Shown here: one piece after another, positions 1 through 5,487 of the stretch
How the letters are laid out: the number at the start of each line of letters is the position of its first letter
How positions within the stretch are numbered: position 1 is the stretch's first letter
From: Sphingobacterium thalpophilum
Lineage (GTDB): Bacteria > Bacteroidota > Bacteroidia > Flavobacteriales > Flavobacteriaceae
NCBI GenBank assembly: GCA_943328865.2
Contig: CALQBR020000120.1
Location: 1 to 5,487 of the forward strand
DNA length: 5,487 nucleotides
Direction: 5' to 3'
The notes under the pieces: generated by a model
The model's database searches: none
What the model saw: only the letters and a program-made list of their open reading frames with translations
Told to the model about the DNA's origin: nothing
Program-made: the position numbers and the translations under genes

Positions 1-773
1 TCAATTTTAGACACATTTACACGAATGCTATCAAAACTAGAAAGTAAATTATAGCGTTCTTCTAGATAAGGGACTTTAATCTTTGTAGTATCGCTATTGA
101 AAAATTTCAAATCGGCTATTCTGTTTCGGGGGTCGGCAAATCCTTTGATATTCCAGTTTTGCGAAAAATTATTAGCGTTTACCTGGATTGTAGTTTGCAA
201 TTGCTGCTCTTTCAGTTGCAGTTGATTCATTTTAAAGGTTACTTTCCTCCCCATATCTTCTAACCGTAAAGATAAATTCTCTAAGTGCATATCAGTCGGT
301 ACTAGATTAAGCACTTTGGATAACAACCGATAAGCAAGTTCGGCATAATTTCTTTTTTCCTCGTTATGGTCTTCTTTCTTTTCTTTAGGAAAAAAAACAT
401 CAAAATTACGGCCCTTTCTGTTCTTTATCAATTGAATATAACCATTTTTAAGCTCCAATCCTTCCAATTGGATATCGCCTGTTATTAATTGTAAAAGATT
501 AATTTTAGTTTTGATTTTTTCAATCGATAAAAGAGTATCGGCTTGTTTGGGCTTTAAGACAATGTTTTGTATTTCTACACCAGAAAGCCCATCAAAGCTC
601 ACTTTTTTTATGGTCAAACAGCAATGGTAATCTTGATCGCATTTGTCTATAACTTTTGTAATTGCTTTTTGTAACAAGGTATCCCTAAAAATGAAAAGCA
701 GTAACAAGGCACTCATCAGAAAGATTCCTAAACCTTTTAAAATAAGTACAATTTTTTGCTTTTGTGTCTTCAT
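1..773 (-). CDS. AsmA-like membrane-anchored protein, N-terminal 257 residues (C-terminus beyond left edge)
   Basis: I translated this frame by hand from an ATG at 773-771. It stays open for 257 codons to the left edge with no stop, so the gene is 3'-incomplete here. Residues 1-7 are basic (MKTQKQK), followed by one hydrophobic helix at about 8-29 and then a soluble part: an N-terminal anchor with the bulk outside the cytoplasm. From about residue 55 the chain shows short alternating beta-type segments, including GLSGVEIQNIVL, ADTLLSIEKI and GDIQLEGLELKNGYIQL. That pattern is typical of AsmA, YhdP and TamB-like proteins, which are linked to lipid transport or outer-membrane homeostasis. A lysine/glutamate-rich stretch (PKEKKEDHNEEEKR) lies near residues 130-145. 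The gene starts 33 bases after radA in the same direction, so co-transcription is likely. The coding call is firm; the family call is moderate because no database comparison was possible and most of the protein is missing. Confidence 0.72.
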   Translation of the reverse strand, partial: MKTQKQKIVLILKGLGIFLMSALLLLFIFRDTLLQKAITKVIDKCDQDYHCCLTIKKVSFDGLSGVEIQNIVLKPKQADTLLSIEKIKTKINLLQLITGDIQLEGLELKNGYIQLIKNRKGRNFDVFFPKEKKEDHNEEKRNYAELAYRLLSKVLNLVPTDMHLENLSLRLEDMGRKVTFKMNQLQLKEQQLQTTIQVNANNFSQNWNIKGFADPRNRIADLKFFNSDTTKIKVPYLEERYNLLSSFDSIRVNVSKI

Positions 774-806
774 TGGATTTAATTTTTCAATTGAATAGAG
801 ATGCGA

Positions 807-2168
807 TTAGCCAAATAATTCACTGACCACATCTTCAATTTTCGCAACCATTCTAATGGAAATAAGGGTGTTTTTTAAAGCAATTTTGTTGTATTTGGAC
901 ACGAAAATAGTCGAAAATCCTAATTTCTCGGCTTCTTGAATGCGTTGCTCGATGCGATTTACTGGACGAATTTCGCCAGAGAGTCCTACTTCGCCTGCAA
1001 AACAAAAATCTTTCCCTATAGGAATATCCTCGTTAGAAGATAAAATAGCGGCTACCACTGCCAAATCGATTGCGGTGTCATCAACGGAAAGACCTCCGGT
1101 GACATTTAGAAATACATCTTTAGCGCCTAAATGAAAACCAACGCGTTTTTCAAGTACCGCTAAAATCATATTGAGTCTTTTAGCATTGTAACCTGTTGTA
1201 CTTCGCTGTGGTGTTCCATAAACGGCCGTGCTCACTAGAGCTTGTATTTCAATCATCAATGGACGCATACCCTCTAAAGTTGAAGCAATTGCGGTTCCTG
1301 AAAGCTCGGAATCATTATGCGAAATTAGAATTTCAGATGGATTGGCTACTTCGCGTAATCCACTACCTTGCATTTCATAAATGCCAATCTCCGCAGTTGA
1401 TCCAAAACGGTTCTTCAAAGATCTTAATATCCGGTACACATGGTTTCTGTCGCCTTCAAATTGCAAAACAGTATCAACCATATGTTCTAATATTTTGGGA
1501 CCAGCAATCGTACCATCCTTGGTAATATGCCCAATTAAAATTACAGGGATATTGGTTTCCTTGGCAAATTTAATCAGTTCGGCAGTAGTTTCCCTAATCT
1601 GCGAAATGCTTCCCGCAGCTGATTCAATATAATCAGTGTGCAGGGTTTGAATAGAATCGATAATTACAATTTCTGGTTCTATTTCTTCAATTTGGCGAAA
1701 AATGTTTTGGGTTTTAGTTTCGGTAAGAATATAACAATTGTCCCCATTCGGAGTGATTCGCTCCGCACGCATTTTTATCTGTTTTTGGCTTTCTTCTCCA
1801 GAAACATAGAGCGTTCTATAAGGCAGCTTTAAAGAAATTTGCAACAATAAGGTACTTTTCCCAATACCAGGTTCGCCACCTAAAAGAATAAGGGATCCAG
1901 GAACGATTCCCCCTCCCAAAACCCGATTCAATTCGCCATCACAAGTATTCATTCTGATTTCCTGCGAGGAATCGATTTCGTTTATTTTCAGTGGCTTTGA
2001 GGCTTTCTTGACATCAGAAGAATTCGCTTTCCAAATTGTTTTTTCTTCTTTTTGGATGAGCTCCTCTGCAATGGTATTCCACTCTTTGCAGGCATTGCAC
2101 TGACCCTGCCATTTGGCATATTGTGAACCGCAACTTTGGCAGAAGAAAGAGGTTTTAAGTTTGGCCAT
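807..2168 (-). CDS. radA: DNA repair protein RadA (Sms)
   Basis: RadA is a cytoplasmic RecA-like ATPase that promotes branch migration and processing of recombination intermediates alongside RecA. The 453-residue length is normal for the family and every diagnostic element is present. A four-cysteine zinc finger sits at C10, C13, C24 and C27. The Walker A motif GGEPGIGKST is at 97-106, and the Walker B strand EIVIIDSIQT ends around D171-T175. The RadA-specific KNRFG motif is at 252-256. The C-terminal third is the Lon-protease-like domain (GGLSVDDTAIDLAVVAAI, then FAGEVGLSGEIRPV), which is not proteolytic in this family. The ATG at 2168-2166 is supported by the zinc finger beginning ten residues in. 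It overlaps the stop of the upstream esterase-like gene by one base (TAATG), which suggests translational coupling. The AsmA-like gene follows 33 bases downstream. No missing residues or frame problems are seen. Confidence 0.97.
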   Translation of the reverse strand: MAKLKTSFFCQSCGSQYAKWQGQCNACKEWNTIAEELIQKEEKTIWKANSSDVKKASKPLKINEIDSSQEIRMNTCDGELNRVLGGGIVPGSLILLGGEPGIGKSTLLLQISLKLPYRTLYVSGEESQKQIKMRAERITPNGDNCYILTETKTQNIFRQIEEIEPEIVIIDSIQTLHTDYIESAAGSISQIRETTAELIKFAKETNIPVILIGHITKDGTIAGPKILEHMVDTVLQFEGDRNHVYRILRSLKNRFGSTAEIGIYEMQGSGLREVANPSEILISHNDSELSGTAIASTLEGMRPLMIEIQALVSTAVYGTPQRSTTGYNAKRLNMILAVLEKRVGFHLGAKDVFLNVTGGLSVDDTAIDLAVVAAILSSNEDIPIGKDFCFAGEVGLSGEIRPVNRIEQRIQEAEKLGFSTIFVSKYNKIALKNTLISIRMVAKIEDVVSELFG

Positions 2169-2170
2169 TA
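2166..2170 (-). promoter_or_regulatory. TAATG stop/start overlap (translational coupling site)
   Basis: Read on the minus strand, bases 2170-2166 are TAATG. The TAA that ends the esterase-like gene shares its last A with the ATG of radA. Such one-base overlaps usually let a terminating ribosome restart on the next gene, and no strong Shine-Dalgarno site precedes radA. Coupling itself is an inference from the geometry. Confidence 0.6.
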
Positions 2171-3409
2171 TTCTGCCTTTTTTGTTTCTTCTGATTCTTT
2201 CAATTCTTCCGTTGACCCATCATTAACAGTTTCTAATTCAGTGGTTTGTTTTCCTTTTTTAGAATACGTTTTTTTCAATGTTTCCGCTTTATCAAACATC
2301 ATCGATTTAGTCAAACTGCCAATTTCTTCTTTTTGATAAGCAAGTAGATAGTATTTTACTGCATTTTTATTATCTCCTTTTTTTTCATACATCATAGCTA
2401 AATGATAATCGGCCATCATACTTAAGGGATGACTTTTGCGTGCTAAAATTGATAGTGCATCAAAATCATTGTAGTCTTCTTTCATCAAAATTGCCGCTTC
2501 AATAGCTCTGAAATCATTGACTCTAGCGGGGGCTTTTATTCCAAATGACTTTTCGATAAAATCATATTTTTTAGTAAGATATTGTGAATATCCCGAAGGG
2601 AGAGTTGCGATTTTATCATTAAATTCTTCCAAAGAAATGGGCTGATAACTAGAAAAAAACTGATATAAAGCATTTGGGATGGAATACAATACTGAAGAAT
2701 AATGAGATGCTCCTTTAAATTCATCAAAACGATAATTTAGATTCGGTCTTTTTATTTCTTTCAGACTAGCATCCAATAATTGATTTTTTTCCTTCATCTT
2801 CTTTATATCGCCATCAGCAATAGAATGGTAATAATAAATCGGCTTGCTTATTGAGGATAATCGTTCTATTATTTGATCTTCCATCCCAATAGATAACTCA
2901 GGACTTAAAGAAATATAGGCATCAAATAATGGTTTATCATCGTATAGATAAAAATTCAAAAATCCAGCAGTTATATCATGTCCCGCAATAATTTTGAATG
3001 GAGCTACCCGGTACTTCTTTTGAATATGGGTTAGCAATTCCGATCCAATAAAGTTAAGAAAATCTTCAGCCTTATCCTCTAAAACCCCTGTTTGTTGATT
3101 AACACCACAATCAGTGTATCGCTCTTTTCTTTTATTTTGACATATCCCAACAACAATAACTTCTGGTAAATCATCCCAATAAGCACCGTAGTTTAATGCA
3201 CCTTGAAAGGGCTCTAATAAATAATCCCCATCGAGTAATAATAAAAGAGGATAGCTTTTTTTAGGAGACTTTTGATACGATGCAGGTAAAGAAATGTATA
3301 TTTCCCGATTAGATCTAAGGATTTGAGAACTAACTGTATCTCTTATCTTTTGAGGAAATGCCGTTTGGAAAAAAATAAAAAACAATAAATAGGAGTATAG
3401 CTTTTTCAT
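2168..3409 (-). CDS. Exported esterase-D-like alpha/beta-hydrolase-fold protein with TPR-like C-terminus; nucleophile serine replaced by Asp
   Basis: This 413-residue protein begins with a signal peptide (MKK, hydrophobic core to about residue 14, QTAFPQ around 15-20), so it is probably exported to the periplasm or beyond. Residues about 25-255 fit the putative esterase (esterase D/Fes-like, PF00756-type) fold: IYISLPASY at 37-45, the strand YPLLLLLDGDYLL at 53-65, VIVVGI at 84-89, and the nucleophile-elbow region KIIAGHDITAGF at 139-150. The elbow should read G-H-S-x-G, but residue 145 is Asp (GAT), not Ser. A candidate catalytic His is kept in GASHYSS (H236), with D199 or D201 as possible acids. 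Residues about 334-361 (MADYHLAMMYEKKGDNKNAV and onward) resemble one tetratricopeptide repeat. The last 35 or so residues are a charged Lys/Glu/Thr tail. It may be a pseudo-hydrolase or use Asp as nucleophile; the substrate is unknown. It lies 47 bases after the flippase-like gene and overlaps radA by one base. Confidence 0.85.
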   Translation of the reverse strand: MKKLYSYLLFFIFFQTAFPQKIRDTVSSQILRSNREIYISLPASYQKSPKKSYPLLLLLDGDYLLEPFQGALNYGAYWDDLPEVIVVGICQNKRKERYTDCGVNQQTGVLEDKAEDFLNFIGSELLTHIQKKYRVAPFKIIAGHDITAGFLNFYLYDDKPLFDAYISLSPELSIGMEDQIIERLSSISKPIYYYHSIADGDIKKMKEKNQLLDASLKEIKRPNLNYRFDEFKGASHYSSVLYSIPNALYQFFSSYQPISLEEFNDKIATLPSGYSQYLTKKYDFIEKSFGIKAPARVNDFRAIEAAILMKEDYNDFDALSILARKSHPLSMMADYHLAMMYEKKGDNKNAVKYYLLAYQKEEIGSLTKSMMFDKAETLKKTYSKKGKQTTELETVNDGSTEELKESEETKKAE

Positions 3410-3456
3410 GAATATTTCTCTATATTTTTATTAAAACAGATCAGCAATATAATAAA

Positions 3457-4419
3457 TTATTTGCTTCTATTTAAAAACGGCAACAGCAAAAATCCTAAGC
3501 ATCCTAAAAAAGCCAATAGCACCATTTGAGAAGTCCAAACAATCCAACCGAAAGCATTACCGGCGGTTTCTGAAATACTATAAAAAAGAAGAATTTTTGA
3601 AATTAGAAAGGGGTAGGAACCAAAACCGCTGTTGGTAAAAGCGATTGCAATACTTCCCACTACAAATGAAGTGATAATAGCACCGAAAGGAATGTGACTC
3701 GTCTCTGGAATTACAAAAATACTGATGTAGAACATCAATATATACGAGAACCAAATAAATAGCGTATGAAATAAATAAGACCATTTTTTTTTCATACGAA
3801 CCAGGCTTAGTAGCCCTTCCTTTAGTCCTTGAATTTTTTGCTTGAATATGAAAATAAACTTTGATTTGGAATATAAGTATGCCCATAACAAAGCAAATCC
3901 GAATAAAACTGAAATGGCTAAAACCAATAAAAGTTTTTGTAAAGGAATTTTATCAAGAATGAAAGCTTTAACAATATCAAATTGTACAAAAAAAGCGAAA
4001 ATGATAAATAACAAAAGAATAATCATATCTACGATTCTTTCGGCAACAATAGAACCAAAACCTTTGTCAAAAGGGATATTATCATATTTTTTAACGATTA
4101 AGGCTCTTGATATTTCTCCAGATCTCGGAATGGTCATATTCATTAAATACCCTATTGAGACTGCCATAAAATTATTCGCAAAAGAGGTCTGGTAACCCAT
4201 GTGCTCTAAAGAATATTTCCACCGATAGGCTCTTGAGGCACTTCCTAAAAAGGCAATAAAAAGTGATAAATAAATATAGTTGTAATTGGCATTTCTAAAA
4301 TGGTCCTTGATCTCGACCAATTGATCTGGCGTAAACTTAGTGTAAGAATAATGTATCAGAAAAACACCCAACAATAGCGGTAGAATAATTGACAACCAAG
4401 TGCTGATTTTTTTTTTCAA
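3457..4419 (-). CDS. Flippase-like integral membrane protein, UPF0104/LPG_synthase_TM family
   Basis: This is a very hydrophobic 320-residue protein with about eight predicted membrane segments, the first at about 8-25 and the last ending near the C-terminus (GCLGFLLLPFL). Motifs I associate with the lysylphosphatidylglycerol synthase TM region (PF03706-type) are present: RAYRW at 63-67, PRSGEISRA at 98-106 and ERIVD at 127-131. In MprF this membrane part moves lipids across the bilayer. Here the C-terminal aminoacyltransferase domain of MprF is absent, so the protein is probably not a lysyl-PG synthase, and its substrate is unknown. The start is a TTG at 4419-4417, four bases after the panD stop. 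The frame is closed by a TAA at 4431-4429, and the next in-frame Met is residue 74, past the first helix and the RAYRW motif, so TTG is the only reasonable common start. Tight spacing puts it in the panCD transcript. Confidence 0.87.
   Translation of the reverse strand: MKKKISTWLSIILPLLLGVFLIHYSYTKFTPDQLVEIKDHFRNANYNYIYLSLFIAFLGSASRAYRWKYSLEHMGYQTSFANNFMAVSIGYLMNMTIPRSGEISRALIVKKYDNIPFDKGFGSIVAERIVDMIILLLFIIFAFFVQFDIVKAFILDKIPLQKLLLVLAISVLFGFALLWAYLYSKSKFIFIFKQKIQGLKEGLLSLVRMKKKWSYLFHTLFIWFSYILMFYISIFVIPETSHIPFGAIITSFVVGSIAIAFTNSGFGSYPFLISKILLFYSISETAGNAFGWIVWTSQMVLLAFLGCLGFLLLPFLNRSK
4407..4416 (-). repeat. Ten-base A homopolymer directly after a TTG start codon
   Basis: The plus strand carries ten T in a row here, read as ten A on the coding strand. 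It encodes the three lysines after the TTG start of the flippase-like gene. A run this long is prone to replication, transcription or sequencing slippage, and a change of one base would move the start out of frame with the rest of the gene. Confidence 0.8.
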
Positions 4420-4423
4420 AATA

Positions 4424-4774
4424 CTAAGTTAAAGAATTGTCTTTTTCATTTGGAAAAACGAGGGTAGGCTTAAATGATTTTGCTTCTTCAAACTCCAAAA
4501 TCCCATATGAAATAATGATAATTACATCTCCTTTTTGTACTCTTCTCGCAGCTGGGCCATTTAGGGTAATGTCACCGCTATTCCGATTTCCTTTGATGGC
4601 ATAGGTTTCTAAACGCTCACCGTTATTGATGTTTACGATAGCTACTTTTTCGCCTTCGATAATATTTGAGGCTTCCATTAACGCTTCGTCTATAGTGATG
4701 CTTCCGATATAATTTAAATCGGCTCCGGTAACAGTTACGCGGTGGATCTTAGATTTTACTACTTGAATTTGCAT
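4424..4774 (-). CDS. panD: Aspartate 1-decarboxylase precursor
   Basis: PanD converts L-aspartate to beta-alanine, the amine half of pantothenate, in the cytoplasm. It is made as an inactive proenzyme that cuts itself between Gly24 and Ser25 to form a pyruvoyl group. The cleavage site is plain (YIGSITID, with G24-S25). Other conserved residues fall at their E. coli numbers: K9, H11, R54, Y58 (in ERLETYAI) and N72-G73 in the LNGPAARR segment at 71-78. The length of 116 residues is slightly short of the 126-residue E. coli protein and normal for the family. The ATG at 4774-4772 fixes this numbering, so the start is secure. The gene follows panC after 13 bases and precedes the flippase-like gene by 4, so it is clearly co-transcribed with panC. 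Nothing is unusual in the coding region. Confidence 0.97.
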   Translation of the reverse strand: MQIQVVKSKIHRVTVTGADLNYIGSITIDEALMEASNIIEGEKVAIVNINNGERLETYAIKGNRNSGDITLNGPAARRVQKGDVIIIISYGILEFEEAKSFKPTLVFPNEKDNSLT

Positions 4775-4787
4775 GTGGCAAAGGTAA

Positions 4788-5487
4788 TTAATTTAATGAA
4801 ATAGTATCAATCAATCGAATGTTGTTAATATATACCGCTATAAAAGCACGGTATTTTTTGGACTCACTTTTCCTTATACATGGCAATAAAGTGGTTTCAT
4901 CTGCAATTTGAAAATACTCTAATTTAAATATAGGTTGTTTTTCTATTTCGTGACTCACCCATTTTGAAATAAAACCAGCACTTTTTGTGCCAAACTTTAC
5001 TTTGGCTTCTTGAAGAATTTGGTATAATATCCCTGCTTCTTGTCTTTCTTTTGCTGACAAAAGTTCATTTCGAGAACTCATTGCAAGGCCGTTCGGTTCT
5101 CTGAAAATTGCACAACCGACTATTGACACTGGAAATTGGTGTTTTTGGACCATTTTTTTTACGATTTGCAATTGCTGAAAATCCTTTTCGCCAAAGTAGG
5201 CTTTAGTGGGATTTACAATTTCAAATAAGCGTTTCACAATTGTACCGACACCATCGAAATGACCAGCTCTGAATTTTCCTTCCATTTGGTGCTCAAGACC
5301 TTCAAAGTCGAAAGGTTGTGAAACTGGACTGTTTTCGTATAGATCACTTACCTGAGGTGCAAAGACAATGACTTTGTCACTTAATGATTTTATTTTTTCG
5401 ATATCAAGAGCTAGTGTTCTAGGGTATTTTGCCAAATCATCGGGATTGTTGAATTGGGTAGGATTTACAAAGATACTGACAACGGAA
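4788..5487 (-). CDS. panC: Pantothenate synthetase (pantoate--beta-alanine ligase), 5' end beyond right edge
   Basis: PanC joins pantoate and beta-alanine, using ATP through a pantoyl-adenylate intermediate, to make pantothenate for coenzyme A. The frame runs open from the right edge (first full codon 5486-5484) to a TAA at 4790-4788, giving 232 visible residues. Alignment by eye to E. coli PanC puts the first visible residue near position 51, so about 50 residues are missing, including the ATP-binding HxGH motif. Visible family hallmarks are [11 protein letters not shown] (with the pantoate-binding Gln), [39 protein letters not shown], the [12 protein letters not shown] segment, and [12 protein letters not shown], the KMSKS-like loop. 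The C-terminal dimer-type domain ends [14 protein letters not shown] at 5435 should not be taken as the start because conserved sequence continues upstream. The gene is followed after 13 bases by panD, the enzyme that makes its beta-alanine substrate. Confidence 0.96.
   Translation of the reverse strand, partial: SVVSIFVNPTQFNNPDDLAKYPRTLALDIEKIKSLSDKVIVFAPQVSDLYENSPVSQPFDFEGLEHQMEGKFRAGHFDGVGTIVKRLFEIVNPTKAYFGEKDFQQLQIVKKMVQKHQFPVSIVGCAIFREPNGLAMSSRNELLSAKERQEAGILYQILQEAKVKFGTKSAGFISKWVSHEIEKQPIFKLEYFQIADETTLLPCIRKSESKKYRAFIAVYINNIRLIDTISLN

Noticed and set aside
786..795. Ten-base perfect palindrome TTCAATTGAA between radA and the AsmA-like gene
   Set aside because: It has no loop, is AT-rich and lacks a following T run on the minus strand, so it is not a rho-independent terminator. 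A ten-base AT-rich palindrome can arise by chance.
940..1832. Several plus-strand open frames of 64-109 codons opposite radA
   Set aside because: They lie fully inside radA on the other strand, their translations resemble no family I know, and radA is complete and strongly conserved. They are antisense shadows.
3410..3456. Possible promoter in the 47-base gap before the esterase-like gene
   Set aside because: The gap is AT-rich, and on the minus strand TATATTGC partly resembles the Bacteroidota -7 element TAnnTTTG, but two of six fixed bases differ and no good -33 element is clear. It is not strong enough to annotate.
3842..4195. Plus-strand open frame of 117 codons opposite the flippase-like gene
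   Set aside because: It is the reverse complement of a well-supported membrane protein. Its composition is just the mirror of that gene, with no recognisable motif.
3457..4419. Calling the membrane protein MprF (lysyl-phosphatidylglycerol synthase)
   Set aside because: Only the membrane region is present. At 320 residues it lacks the C-terminal aminoacyltransferase domain needed for that activity.
4788..5435. panC starting at the in-frame TTG at 5435
   Set aside because: The frame continues upstream to the window edge and encodes the conserved IFVNPTQF segment. The real start lies outside the window.

Overview
The window looks like ordinary chromosomal core sequence from a member of the Bacteroidota, most likely Flavobacterium or a close relative in the Flavobacteriaceae. 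The reasons are the AT-rich composition, the lack of clear Shine-Dalgarno sites before the starts, the wording of the PanC, PanD and RadA proteins, and a secreted protein with a short Bacteroidota-style signal peptide. The genus is an inference from pattern recognition, not from a search.

All six genes lie on the minus strand, so transcription runs from the right edge to the left. In transcription order they are: panC (5' end beyond the right edge), panD, an eight-helix-type membrane protein of the UPF0104/LPG_synthase_TM family, an exported esterase-D-like alpha/beta-hydrolase with a TPR-like C-terminus, radA, and the N-terminal part of a membrane-anchored AsmA-like protein that runs off the left edge. 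Gaps are 13, 4, 47, -1 and 33 bases. The set could therefore be one transcript, with the 47-base gap before the esterase gene as the most likely internal break. I see no terminator, RNA gene, CRISPR array, insertion sequence or other mobile-element signature. No stretch over 300 bases lacks a gene.

PanC and PanD supply the last step of pantothenate synthesis and its beta-alanine precursor, feeding coenzyme A production. RadA is a recombination and branch-migration ATPase. The other three proteins (inner-membrane flippase-like protein, exported hydrolase-fold protein, AsmA-like protein) all point to the cell envelope, but their exact jobs cannot be read from the sequence.

The most notable point is the exported hydrolase-fold protein. 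Its nucleophile-elbow serine is replaced by aspartate (Gly-His-Asp), so it is either a non-catalytic member of the fold or an enzyme using aspartate as nucleophile. Secondary points are a TTG start followed at once by a ten-A run in the flippase-like gene, and the left-edge AsmA-like gene, which has no stop in the window and is easily missed. I found no convincing new multi-gene system.
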